DNA of 13,038 nt from Bacteroidota bacterium (GCA_017860375.1 JAGDMB010000125.1:1-13038); one strand, 5' to 3'. Numbered from the stretch's first letter, positions 1 to 7,114 are shown. Made by a program: numbers and translations. Notes: generated by a model not told the origin, from the letters alone.

Positions 1-753
1 AACAACGGGATTATCCTTTTTCTCCTTGTGCAATTCAATGGCGTGTGTCTCATTTTCAAATACCGGCAACGGATTACCATACGCATATCGGGTGAAGAAT
101 ACCGTCTGTCCGCGTTGCAGATGAAGTTTCGCAGCGAATGACTCTCTTTGTTCAGCGTTCATATCAGGAGGGCATTTGGTGACGACGACCAAATCGGCCC
201 GGTTGATGTTCCGGCGGCATTCGCGCAAGTTGCCCAGCGGAAGAAGATAATCCCTGAATACCGGTCGCTCGTGATCCACCAGCACGATGGACAATCCCGG
301 GTGTACGGACCGGTGCTGAAAGGCATCGTCGAGGATCACTGCATCCAGGTCGGGGAAATCCTTCATCAGCCTTTCTATTCCATGCACCCGTTTGTTATCG
401 ACCGCAACGACCAGATCGGGAAACCTGCTCTTGATCTGCCGCGACTCATCCCCGATCTCTTTAACCGCAGATCCTGAATCGGCCAGAAAAAAACTTTTTG
501 TCCTTCGTTTGTAACCACGGCTTAGTACGGCAATTCTGTGATCTCTTTTCAACTGACCGGCAAGATACAGTACATGGGGCGTTTTGCCTGTTCCCCCGGC
601 GGTCAGGTTCCCAACCGATATCACAGGAAGCGGAAAACGCGTCGATTTCAGGATTCCGGCATCGAAGAAAAAATTACGCAGGAAAACAACGAAGCCATAG
701 ATAAGGGATAAGGGGAAAAGAATAAAGGCGAAATACAACCTGCGGTTTTGCAT
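1..753 (-). CDS. lpxK: LpxK, tetraacyldisaccharide 4'-kinase (3' end cut by window edge)
   Basis: Lipid A biosynthesis kinase of the inner membrane. It phosphorylates the 4' position of the tetraacylated disaccharide-1-phosphate using ATP, giving lipid IVA. The 251 visible codons show a hydrophobic N-terminal segment (about residues 6-25), then the LpxK P-loop VGNLTAGGTGKTP (47-59), the conserved GDE (101-103), VAVDNKRVHG (116-125) and LDDAFQHRS (141-149). The usual proline after GDE is serine here. Family members are commonly about 330-370 residues, so roughly the last third lies beyond base 1. ATG at 753 is chosen because it is the first ATG and puts the LSLIYG membrane motif at the expected distance. 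A TTG five codons upstream (about 768) is an in-frame alternative. It lies downstream of sppA on the same strand, but the 182-bp repeat-containing gap makes co-transcription uncertain. Identification is firm. Confidence 0.93.
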   Translation of the reverse strand, partial: MQNRRLYFAFILFPLSLIYGFVVFLRNFFFDAGILKSTRFPLPVISVGNLTAGGTGKTPHVLYLAGQLKRDHRIAVLSRGYKRRTKSFFLADSGSAVKEIGDESRQIKSRFPDLVVAVDNKRVHGIERLMKDFPDLDAVILDDAFQHRSVHPGLSIVLVDHERPVFRDYLLPLGNLRECRRNINRADLVVVTKCPPDMNAEQRESFAAKLHLQRGQTVFFTRYAYGNPLPVFENETHAIELHKEKKDNPVV

Positions 754-797
754 GGAGGAGAATCTCAATAGTTGAATTATTATCCTTTCATTTCACC

Positions 798-914
798 GAT
801 GTACACTTCATGTGGTACCTGCCCCGTCAGCGTATCCATGACCACGGAGCAAAATGATGCACACTTCATGCGGTACCATACCCCGTCAGCCTATACATGA
901 CCACGGAGTAAAAT
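798..914. repeat. Two imperfect ~59-bp tandem direct repeats
   Basis: Copy 1 is 798-855 and copy 2 is 856-914, head to tail. Hand alignment gives about six mismatches and one single-base gap. Shared blocks include ACACTTCATG, CCCCGTCAG and GACCACGGAG. The heptamer CCCCGTC occurs in each copy (822-828 and 881-887). Its complement GACGGGG lies at 918-924, so sppA transcripts could fold a 7-bp stem around the second copy. The array lies entirely in the sppA-lpxK gap (754-935). I see no other copies in the window. It may be a dispersed intergenic repeat family, a local duplication, or a structured 3' region of the sppA mRNA. Confidence 0.85.
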
Positions 915-935
915 GTCGACGGGGAGGATTCCCTG

Positions 936-2705
936 TCAGTTCACTTCAATCGTAAAAGGCATCCTGGCCATAATACCGCTTGAACTGACCAGGCTTTTCA
1001 GTTGCCGGTAATAACGGTATCCTGAACCCAGTTCCTGACGCATATGATTCATGGTGTTTTCACCGGTCAGTTCCATCATCAATTGTTCAATCGGGTCTTT
1101 CAGCTTTGGAAGCTCGACAATCCTGTAGTGTTCGATGCCGGCTTTACCGGCTGCGATCTCAATGGCGCCGGAAAGACCTGCCGTGCCGTCTACCAGTCCG
1201 TTTTCGATGGCATTTACCCCGCTCCAGACTCGGCCTTCTCCAATCTTATCGACAGCGGTCTGATCCATTTTTCTTCCGTCGGCCACATGCGAAATAAAGG
1301 TGAGATACGATTCATCCACCCGGCGCTGCATCATCTGCTGCTCTTCGGCATCCATGGGCCGGAACACGGAACCGAAATCGGAGTGACGGTTGGTATTTAC
1401 CACATCGGCCGTGACTCCCAGCTTATTATTTAAAAAGTCACCGGCATCCAGTAAAACACCGAATACCCCGATTGAACCCGTAATGGTAGTAGGGCTGGCT
1501 AGTATGGTATCGGCAGCAGCCAGCACATAATAGCCTCCGGATGCGGCTACATCCCCCATGGAAGCAATAACCGGTTTTACCTTCCGCGCAAGTTCGAGCT
1601 CACGCCAGATGATCTCCGAGGCAAGGACACTGCCCCCGCTTGAATTTACCCTGAATACAATGGCCTTGATGGCTGAATCTTCACGGGCTTCCCTGATGGT
1701 GCGCGATATTTTGCCGGATCCGATCTGGTCCTCATTGCCTTCTCCCTCGACGATATCACCGGATGCATAGATCACGGCAATCTTGTTTTTTGCAAGGCCT
1801 TTCTGGCTCCTGGATTTGGGCACCCTGGCATACTGGTTATGGCTCACAAAATTCAGTTTCTTTACGCTTTTTACATTTGAACGCTCGGTCAGAAGATCCA
1901 GCACCTGGTCCTTGTACATCAGGCTGTCGATCAATCCCGATTCCAGGCCTTCCTTCCCGCTGCCTATAGACATATTATCGGCCAGGGCGTTGAGGGTGCC
2001 AACCTCTATCCCCCGCTGGAGTCCCACCTGGTAAACGATATGGTTCCAGATGGAACCCATATAGGTCTGGATCTGCAGGCGGTTCTCGGCACTCATTTTT
2101 TCATACATCAGGGGTTCGACTGCACTTTTGAATTTACCGTGCCGCACGATCTGGGGTTCAATGTCCAGTTTGTCCAGTGCTTTTTTAAAGAAGAGGACTT
2201 CTGCACTGAGCCCGTCAAAGTTCAAAATGCCCATAGGGTTCATGCAGACCTTATCCGCTACGGAAGCCAGGTAATACGCTTTTTGTGTATAGTATTCGCT
2301 GTAACTGATGATGAATTTCCCTGTTTTCTTAAAATCCAGCAAGGCGTTTCGGATCTCTTCCACGGTGGCTATGCCGGCTTGCAGAGTGGACAGTTCGAGG
2401 TATATTCCGCAGATATTGGTGTCTTTGCACGCTTTGTTTATATTGGACAGTATTTCATTGAGCCCGATCTGGTTATCGAAGCCAAAACTCAGGGGACTTA
2501 TCGCGGGTATGGGAAGAGAAGGTTTCCGGTCATGCACGGGCTGATCGAGTTTGAGCAGAAGGATGGATTGTGGTTTGACCGAAACGGGTTTATCCTGTGA
2601 AGAGACGACGATTCCGGCAATTCCAACAAGAATAAAGAACAGGATCGCACATGCCAGCATAACTCCCAGGATGGAGGCCAGCAAATATTTAAAGAAACTT
2701 TTCAT
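936..2705 (-). CDS. sppA: SppA, signal peptide peptidase, 67K type (protease IV)
   Basis: Inner-membrane serine protease of the S49 family that degrades signal peptides left in the membrane after export. The 589-residue protein matches the long two-domain form. It has an N-terminal membrane anchor (about residues 7-34), then an N-terminal S49-like domain with the general-base lysine in KFKSAVEP (K193 by analogy with E. coli K209). The C-terminal S49 domain carries VNSSGGSV (353-360) and the nucleophile in AASGGYY (S389 by analogy with E. coli S409), followed by TGSIGVFG. The ATG at 2705 gives a normal anchor. The frame stays open to a TTG at 2969, but that would overlap folK antisense and add about 88 uncharacteristic residues. 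It is divergent from folK with 79 bp between starts. A weak TAATATTG box (minus strand, 2735-2742) could serve its promoter. Confidence 0.96.
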   Translation of the reverse strand: MKSFFKYLLASILGVMLACAILFFILVGIAGIVVSSQDKPVSVKPQSILLLKLDQPVHDRKPSLPIPAISPLSFGFDNQIGLNEILSNINKACKDTNICGIYLELSTLQAGIATVEEIRNALLDFKKTGKFIISYSEYYTQKAYYLASVADKVCMNPMGILNFDGLSAEVLFFKKALDKLDIEPQIVRHGKFKSAVEPLMYEKMSAENRLQIQTYMGSIWNHIVYQVGLQRGIEVGTLNALADNMSIGSGKEGLESGLIDSLMYKDQVLDLLTERSNVKSVKKLNFVSHNQYARVPKSRSQKGLAKNKIAVIYASGDIVEGEGNEDQIGSGKISRTIREAREDSAIKAIVFRVNSSGGSVLASEIIWRELELARKVKPVIASMGDVAASGGYYVLAAADTILASPTTITGSIGVFGVLLDAGDFLNNKLGVTADVVNTNRHSDFGSVFRPMDAEEQQMMQRRVDESYLTFISHVADGRKMDQTAVDKIGEGRVWSGVNAIENGLVDGTAGLSGAIEIAAGKAGIEHYRIVELPKLKDPIEQLMMELTGENTMNHMRQELGSGYRYYRQLKSLVSSSGIMARMPFTIEVN

Positions 2706-2719
2706 AGATTGAATATTTG

Positions 2720-2727
2720 TAAATTTG
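2720..2727 (+). promoter_or_regulatory. Possible -7 box (TAAATTTG) for folK
   Basis: TAAATTTG matches the Bacteroidota -7 consensus TAnnTTTG and lies about 57 bp upstream of the folK ATG. No clear TTTG -33 element sits at the usual distance; the nearest candidate is the T-run with C at 2699-2703. The call rests on one box in AT-rich DNA, so it is tentative. Confidence 0.4.
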
Positions 2728-2784
2728 TAGTAGGCAATATTACAAAAAGACCCTGTACGGAACAAGAAAATTGAAAGATTAACG

Positions 2785-3312
2785 ATGAGCAAAAATTGGC
2801 AGGAACCTGAAACCGTATACCTTCTCTTCGGAAGCAATCTGGGAGATCGTGCAGCGAATATAGCAAAAGCCCTTGTCAAGGTCAGGGAAAGGACCGGTGT
2901 GCCTTTTATTGTCTCCTCGTTATACGAAACGGAACCCTGGGGATTCATGCATGAGAATTCTTTTCTCAATCAGGCCGTGGGATTGCATACCCATGCATCT
3001 CCTCACACGCTTCTGAAGGAAATCCTTACCATTGAACAGGAATCCGGCAGAATACGGGAAGGAAAGGGATATGCGGCCCGCAGTCTCGATATCGATATTC
3101 TGTTTTACGGACGCGATGTTATCAACCTCAATAACCTGGTCATTCCTCATCCCCGGATCTGTGAACGGCGCTTTGTGCTGGTTCCGCTCGATGAGATCGC
3201 GCCTGATTTCATACATCCGGTAAGGAATAAAAGTATCCACGATCTTTTAAAGGAATGCGAAGACCGGTCATGGGTTCGTAATTTTTCGGAAGGCAGACAA
3301 ATCCTTTTCTGA
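2785..3312 (+). CDS. folK: FolK, 6-hydroxymethyl-7,8-dihydropterin pyrophosphokinase (HPPK)
   Basis: Cytoplasmic folate-pathway enzyme that transfers pyrophosphate from ATP to 6-hydroxymethyl-7,8-dihydropterin, making the substrate for dihydropteroate synthase. The 175-residue protein has the full HPPK signature: FGSNLGDR (15-22), YETEPWG (47-53), the metal-binding LDIDILFY (101-108, D102 and D104), and IPHPRICERRFVLVPLDEIAP (120-140). Its length is normal for a single-domain HPPK with a short C-terminal extension, so no FolB or FolP fusion is present. The ATG at 2785 fits the domain start; the upstream sequence is A-rich without a Shine-Dalgarno motif. It stands alone on the plus strand, divergent from sppA and convergent with the gene at 3357-4277. 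Confidence 0.96.
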   Translation: MSKNWQEPETVYLLFGSNLGDRAANIAKALVKVRERTGVPFIVSSLYETEPWGFMHENSFLNQAVGLHTHASPHTLLKEILTIEQESGRIREGKGYAARSLDIDILFYGRDVINLNNLVIPHPRICERRFVLVPLDEIAPDFIHPVRNKSIHDLLKECEDRSWVRNFSEGRQILF

Positions 3313-3356
3313 TCCTTTGAACCCGGTCCGGTTATCGTATCCGGCACAGGAAAAAT

Positions 3357-4277
3357 TCATTGGAATATTTTCCGGATACCAAAAGGAAAACGATTCATGC
3401 AGATCTGCTGAAAATGGCTTTCGGAGGCACCAAAACTGCCATACACGTCCGGAGTATGATGGATATCGGTGTATTCGAAGTGTAAGGTGACATTCGTCTC
3501 AGAATACTTTTCAATAAAACGGTCATAGAGCAGCAAATGGGCATTGTCTTCAATTGCATTCCGGGTCGCAGCAGCAAATATCAGAATGGCGCTTGAATTT
3601 GACCAGACAAAAAGTCCCACGCAGCTGAGCATGTTCACCTTGTTGTAGGCTCCGTATAATTCCCCGGCTTTATACCGGATCAAAGAAGCGATAAGCATCC
3701 GGAGCATCTTATAGTCATTTTCCATTACAGCCTTTTCCGTGCGGATCTTTTCACGTTTTAAAAAAGCAATGACATCACTGGGCGCTATGCCCCTGATGAT
3801 ATTGTATTGCCTTGCAGAGGCAAGATGAATCCGGTTTCTGCATTCCGGCGAATATTTCCTGACTGTGCGCAGGTAAGGTTGGATGAGGTCAAGTTCATAA
3901 AAACCCTCACGGCTGACAGGAAAAATTCCTTCCGGTATTGGGGTGTATTTATTAAGGCCGATATGGACAATACGGAATTTTTTCTTCAGCAGGGTCAGAA
4001 ATTCAGTGGTTCGGTCTACGGATAATTGTTCCGGTGAATATATGCCCAGTTGGCGGATAAAGGGGGGCATATATACAAGAGGCTGCCCCAGTCTTTTCTT
4101 CACGGGCAGCGGCATCACGGTTTTATAATCCCCTTCGATCAGTGCATCCCATTGATCACAAAACAGGTTAAGATACCAGGAATACGCTTCCAGGGAGCCG
4201 TTAAATGAACTCCTTATGCATTGGTCCCATTGCTGGCTGGCAATATTCGGATGGCGGACATATTCGATAACACGCAT
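3357..4277 (-). CDS. Conserved Bacteroidota protein, probable GNAT/FemAB-fold acyltransferase-like
   Basis: A 306-residue soluble protein with no signal peptide or membrane segment. I do not recognise a characterised homologue. The pattern resembles uncharacterised Bacteroidota proteins with a GNAT or FemAB-like (peptidoglycan branching) fold: an early aromatic segment AYSWYLNLFCDQWDALIEG (31-49), then basic residues and a PPFIRQLGIYS motif (71-81), and a C-terminal FEYTDIHH...YGSFGASES segment typical of the second acyltransferase repeat. Substrate and partners cannot be read from sequence. The ATG at 4277 lies 23 bp after the radC stop, so the two are probably co-transcribed. An alternative reading is simply a conserved hypothetical protein; the fold assignment is inference from remembered family patterns. 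Confidence 0.6.
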   Translation of the reverse strand: MRVIEYVRHPNIASQQWDQCIRSSFNGSLEAYSWYLNLFCDQWDALIEGDYKTVMPLPVKKRLGQPLVYMPPFIRQLGIYSPEQLSVDRTTEFLTLLKKKFRIVHIGLNKYTPIPEGIFPVSREGFYELDLIQPYLRTVRKYSPECRNRIHLASARQYNIIRGIAPSDVIAFLKREKIRTEKAVMENDYKMLRMLIASLIRYKAGELYGAYNKVNMLSCVGLFVWSNSSAILIFAAATRNAIEDNAHLLLYDRFIEKYSETNVTLHFEYTDIHHTPDVYGSFGASESHFQQICMNRFPFGIRKIFQ

Positions 4278-4300
4278 ACCTCTGGCACCGGTAACGGCAT

Positions 4301-4996
4301 TTACATTAAATTCTCATCGGCAAAGCTGAAATATTGTTTCCCCGCGATAATAATGTGATCAAGCAAATTTATGTCCATCAGAGCGGAGGACTCTTTAAGC
4401 TTTCGTGTAACCTGTATATCGGCTTCACTTGGCTGAAGATTACCGGAGGGATGGTTATGGCAAAGGATAATAGAGCAGGCAAGCGCATCGATGGCAAACT
4501 TCAGAATCATCCGGATATCGGTCACCGTTCCTGAAATTCCTCCCTGGCTGATCTTTCGTTTTTCAATTATTTTATTGGAACGGTTCAGCAGAAGAATCCA
4601 GAATTCTTCATGAGAAAGGTCGGCCAGGTGTTGATAGAGAATTTCGTATACATCACCTGAAGAGGCTATTTTAAGCCGGTTGGCAGATTCGCTGAGTTTT
4701 CTTCTGCGACCCAGTTCAAGCGCTGAAACAATAGCAATGGCCCTGGCCTTTCCAATGCCTTTAATTTTCATGAAGTCGGAAACGCTGAAACGCCCTAATT
4801 GATCAAGGTCATTGGCCGCACTGCCGAGAATTTTGCGCGCCAGTTCCACCGCAGATTGATTTTTAATGCCGGAGCCGATAAGAATGGCAATCAGCTCACT
4901 GGTGCTAAGGCTTTGAATGCCATGAGTCATGAGCTTTTCACGGGGTCTGTCCTCAACCGCCCAATCCTTGATGCTTTTTCCTCCTTCTTCGCTCAT
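4301..4996 (-). CDS. radC: RadC-family JAB/MPN-domain protein (UPF0758)
   Basis: The 231-residue protein has the standard RadC architecture. A helix-hairpin-helix region (about 70-98, with KIKGIGKARA) is followed by a JAB1/MPN+ metalloprotease-like domain with the complete metal-binding motif HNHPSGNLQPSEAD (180-193; H180, H182, D193). The family was originally linked to DNA repair, but that role has been questioned and the true function is unknown; the motif implies a zinc hydrolase. The ATG at 4996 gives the family-typical start MSEEGGKSIKDWAVEDRPREKL-like region. The frame extends upstream to a TTG at 5047, but those 17 residues run through the inverted repeat and toward the rpsT terminator. 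It is followed by the GNAT/FemAB-like gene 23 bp downstream. Confidence 0.93.
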   Translation of the reverse strand: MSEEGGKSIKDWAVEDRPREKLMTHGIQSLSTSELIAILIGSGIKNQSAVELARKILGSAANDLDQLGRFSVSDFMKIKGIGKARAIAIVSALELGRRRKLSESANRLKIASSGDVYEILYQHLADLSHEEFWILLLNRSNKIIEKRKISQGGISGTVTDIRMILKFAIDALACSIILCHNHPSGNLQPSEADIQVTRKLKESSALMDINLLDHIIIAGKQYFSFADENLM

Positions 4997-5001
4997 GTTC
5001 A

Positions 5002-5037
5002 GCCGGAATATAGGATGCCAAGTTAACCAATTCCGGC
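5002..5037. repeat. Perfect 8-bp inverted repeat in radC leader
   Basis: GCCGGAAT (5002-5009) and ATTCCGGC (5030-5037) are perfect inverted copies separated by 20 bp. The proximal arm ends five bases before the radC ATG. In a radC mRNA this could form a stem close to the ribosome entry site; on DNA it could be an operator half-site pair. The spacer contains GTTAAC, itself palindromic. The arms are clear; the role is not. Confidence 0.6.
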
Positions 5038-5045
5038 ATGAAAGC

Positions 5046-5073
5046 AAAAAACCCTTCCGGAGGGGAAGGGTTT
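5046..5073 (-). terminator. Rho-independent terminator of rpsT
   Basis: AAACCCTTCC (5049-5058) and GGAAGGGTTT (5064-5073) form a perfect 10-bp stem with a 5-base loop. Read on the minus strand, the stem runs directly into a U-tract (complement of the A-run 5046-5051). It begins 22 bp after the rpsT stop and precedes radC, so it insulates rpsT from radC. Confidence 0.88.
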
Positions 5074-5095
5074 ACAGGATCTTTCTGAAAAACAA

Positions 5096-5350
5096 TTACG
5101 ATAGTCCGTTTACATGCTTTGTCAGCGACGACTTCAGGTTGGAAGCCTTCTTTTTGTGGATGATATTCTTTTTTGCCAGTCGGTCGAGCATGGAATTCAC
5201 TTTGGGCAACATCTCACCCGCAGCAGCCTTTTCCGTTGTGCTGCGTAAATTTTTTACCGCATTCCGGGCGGTTTTGGAATAATATTTATTGTTTTCACTA
5301 CGTGTCTCTGTCTGCCTGTTTCTTTTCTCAGACGATTTATGATTTGCCAT
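5096..5350 (-). CDS. rpsT: 30S ribosomal protein S20
   Basis: Primary 16S rRNA-binding protein of the small subunit. The 84-residue product has the canonical start MANHKSSEKRNRQ, a strongly basic N-terminal helix (KRNRQTETRSENNKYY), the central segment ARNAVKNLR (29-37), and the family-typical end LAKKNIIHKKKASNLKSSL. Length is normal for S20. The ATG at 5350 is unambiguous. It is monocistronic: a promoter box lies about 40 bp upstream and a strong terminator immediately downstream. It is divergent from rpsP, with a 170-bp shared promoter region. Confidence 0.97.
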   Translation of the reverse strand: MANHKSSEKRNRQTETRSENNKYYSKTARNAVKNLRSTTEKAAAGEMLPKVNSMLDRLAKKNIIHKKKASNLKSSLTKHVNGLS

Positions 5351-5389
5351 TGTATAAGGTTTTTACAAAAGTTTCTTAAAAAGAGGCGA

Positions 5390-5397
5390 CAAAAGTA
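5390..5397 (-). promoter_or_regulatory. -7 promoter box (TACTTTTG) for rpsT
   Basis: On the minus strand TACTTTTG matches the Bacteroidota TAnnTTTG consensus exactly, 39 bp upstream of the rpsT ATG. Directly upstream (5401-5409) is a run of nine A on the minus strand, occupying the spacer toward -33, which may add curvature. No clear TTTG -33 element is visible. Confidence 0.65.
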
Positions 5398-5455
5398 GCA
5401 TTTTTTTTTGTACAGAAAAATAATCAATTGAATTATTTTATGGCTGCAAAAACCG

Positions 5456-5482
5456 TTTGGAATGAAAATTATTTTACCTTTG
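5456..5482 (+). promoter_or_regulatory. Promoter for rpsP-rimM (TTTG ... TACCTTTG)
   Basis: TACCTTTG (5475-5482) matches the TAnnTTTG -7 consensus exactly, 38 bp upstream of the rpsP ATG. A TTTG at 5456-5459 is a -33 candidate, though its 15-bp spacing to the -7 box is shorter than usual. The box faces the rpsT promoter across about 77 bp, so the two ribosomal promoters are divergent and close. Confidence 0.7.
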
Positions 5483-5520
5483 CACACTCAAAATTTAGTA
5501 GGTTTTAAATGAATTAATGT

Positions 5521-6498
5521 ATGCCCGTTAAAATTCGATTAACAAAAAGAGGCCGTAAAAAGCTGGCCTTCTACCACATTGTGGTAACAGATAGCAGGGC
5601 GCCACGAGATGGCAAATCCATCGAAAGGATTGGATCATACAATCCATTAACTAATCCTGCTACTATTGAATTAAACTTTGATAGAGCATTGGATTGGTTG
5701 CAAAAGGGCGCTCAACCTACTGACACCTGTAGGTCAATTCTTTCAAGACAAGGTGTTTTGTACAAGAAACATCTGCTTGAAGGCGTGAAGAAAGGTGCAT
5801 TCAACGAAGAAGAAGCCGAATCAAGATTTCAGCGTTGGATATCGGACAAACAGTCCAAGGAAAAAACGCAGGCTGACAAACTTGCCAAAGGGAAAGAGGA
5901 TGAAGCTAAAAAACGCTTTGAAGCTGAAACCAAGGTAAGGGAAGCCAAAGCCGAGGCATTGGCAAAGAAGCTCAAAGCAGAAGCGGATGCCAGGGAAGAA
6001 GCCCATGCAGAAGCGAAAGCCAAAGCGGAAGCCGAAGCGGAAGCGAAAGCAGAAATGAAAGCCAAAGCCAAACCTGAAGCCAGCGTGGAAGAAAAGCCTG
6101 TAACCAAGGCTGAACCTGAAGCCAGCGTGGAAGAAAAGCCTGTAACCAAGGCTGAACCTGAAGCCACCGAAGCCATTGTGGAAGAAAAGCCGGTAACCAA
6201 GGCTGAACCCGAAGCCAGCGTGGAAGACAAGCCGGTGAGCAAGGCTGAACCTGAAGCCGAAGCAGAAGAAAAACCAGCAGGCAAGGCGGAACACAAAGCG
6301 GAAACCGAACACAAGGCCGAAAAGAAAGTCAAAGCAGAAAAGAAAGCGGAAGCAGAAACAAAAGCAGAAGCGGAAACAAAGGCTGAGACCAAAGCCGGCG
6401 AAACGGTTAAGCACAAGAAAAAGGCTAAACCCCAGTCGGAGGATAACAAAACCGGCGAAACGGCGAAGGATGATTCTGCCGAAGCAGCGACTGAATAA
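5521..6498 (+). CDS. rpsP: 30S ribosomal protein S16 with very long repetitive C-terminal tail
   Basis: The first ~100 residues are a normal S16: MPVKIRLTKRGRKK, YHIVVTDSRAPRDGK (18-32), IERIGSYNP (35-43) and TDTCRSILSRQGV (67-79). S16 binds 16S rRNA and is needed for 30S assembly. Most bacterial S16 proteins are 80-100 residues, and Bacteroidota forms often add a tail to about 180. Here the product is 325 residues. From about 110 on it is almost only Ala, Lys and Glu, probably helical or disordered. Residues 186-258 are five copies of a 14-17-residue unit like EASVEEKPVTKAEP. The frame stays open with consistent codon use, so I do not think it is a frameshift artefact. It is followed by rimM after 84 bp, the usual partner in ribosome maturation. 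The ATG at 5521 is fixed by the S16 start. Confidence 0.95.
   Translation: MPVKIRLTKRGRKKLAFYHIVVTDSRAPRDGKSIERIGSYNPLTNPATIELNFDRALDWLQKGAQPTDTCRSILSRQGVLYKKHLLEGVKKGAFNEEEAESRFQRWISDKQSKEKTQADKLAKGKEDEAKKRFEAETKVREAKAEALAKKLKAEADAREEAHAEAKAKAEAEAEAKAEMKAKAKPEASVEEKPVTKAEPEASVEEKPVTKAEPEATEAIVEEKPVTKAEPEASVEDKPVSKAEPEAEAEEKPAGKAEHKAETEHKAEKKVKAEKKAEAETKAEAETKAETKAGETVKHKKKAKPQSEDNKTGETAKDDSAEAATE
6076..6294 (+). repeat. Tandem coding repeats in the S16 tail (42-bp unit)
   Basis: Units 6076-6117 and 6118-6159 are identical over 42 bp. A third (6160-6210) carries a 9-bp insertion, and a fourth (6211-6252) and fifth (6253-6294) are increasingly diverged. All keep frame and encode variants of the EASVEEKPVTKAEP motif. 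Exact identity of the first two units suggests recent duplication, and copy number may differ between strains. Confidence 0.92.
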
Positions 6499-6582
6499 AT
6501 TTCACACCAAGCGCAGAAGCCTGGATTTACCGCGACAATTATCCCGGACTTTGCCTGCCTGAAAATAGGATACTCTTTTATA

Positions 6583-7104
6583 ATGCTTGATTTAAAAGAT
6601 TTCCTGCCTGTCGGCGTTTTCACACGGACACATGGTTTCCGCGGTGAACTGATTCTCCAGGTACAGGTCAGGGAAGCGGAAGACATCCCTGAAATGGAAT
6701 GGGTTTGCGTCGAGATCGATGGATTGCCCGTTCCATTTTTTGTTACGCAAATCCGCGATCTGCAGGAGGATAAAAGGATCCTTCTCCTCGACAAAATCAC
6801 CACCGAATCACAGGCCAAAGAGCTGACCGGATGCAGGCTGTTCATTCCTGCAGGAAAATTTTCCGTGAAAAAGTTCCGGGATACCGGCTTAGCCGAAATA
6901 AAAGGATACCGGGTAATCGATGAAAACCTCGGTGAACTGGGCATAGCGGATGAAGTAATTGCGGTTGCCGGAAATCCGCTGTTAAAGATTATTTCCGGTG
7001 AAAAAGAACTTTTAATTCCCGCTCATCCCGACATCATTCTTGAAATATCCCGTAAAAAAAAGATAATTCGTATCCTTGCTCCGGAAGGGCTGACGGAGTT
7101 ATAG
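6583..7104 (+). CDS. rimM: RimM, 16S rRNA processing / 30S maturation factor
   Basis: RimM assists late assembly of the 30S head by binding S19. The 173-residue protein has the two-domain family layout. The N-terminal domain starts with VGVFTRTHGFRGEL (10-23) and includes KITTESQAKELTG (71-83). The C-terminal PRC-barrel has EIKGYRVIDENLGELG (105-120) and ends with the GEKELLIPAHPDII segment (139-152). Length is typical. ATG at 6583 places the GxxxxxHGxxGE motif at the normal distance. It follows rpsP by 84 bp without an obvious terminator, and the canonical downstream partners trmD and rplS are absent; the next gene is convergent. Identification is firm. Confidence 0.95.
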   Translation: MLDLKDFLPVGVFTRTHGFRGELILQVQVREAEDIPEMEWVCVEIDGLPVPFFVTQIRDLQEDKRILLLDKITTESQAKELTGCRLFIPAGKFSVKKFRDTGLAEIKGYRVIDENLGELGIADEVIAVAGNPLLKIISGEKELLIPAHPDIILEISRKKKIIRILAPEGLTEL

Positions 7105-7114
7105 ACCCTTCTAT

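Noticed and set aside
2040..2600. 186-codon plus-strand open frame
   Set aside because: It lies wholly antisense to sppA, whose domains cover the region, and shows no recognisable protein pattern.
2706..2969. N-terminal extension of SppA to a TTG start
   Set aside because: It would overlap the folK coding region and precede the true membrane anchor with unrelated sequence.
3313..3356. Terminator between convergent folK and the GNAT-like gene
   Set aside because: CCGG-TTA / TAT-CCGG around 3328-3344 pairs with a mismatch and has no U-tract, so it is too weak to call.
5829..6944. Long minus-strand open frame (371 codons) opposite rpsP and rimM, with a second one in another frame
   Set aside because: It is a by-product of the repetitive GCC/GAA/AAA codons of the S16 tail; the translation is Ser/Ala low-complexity, and both plus-strand genes are well identified.
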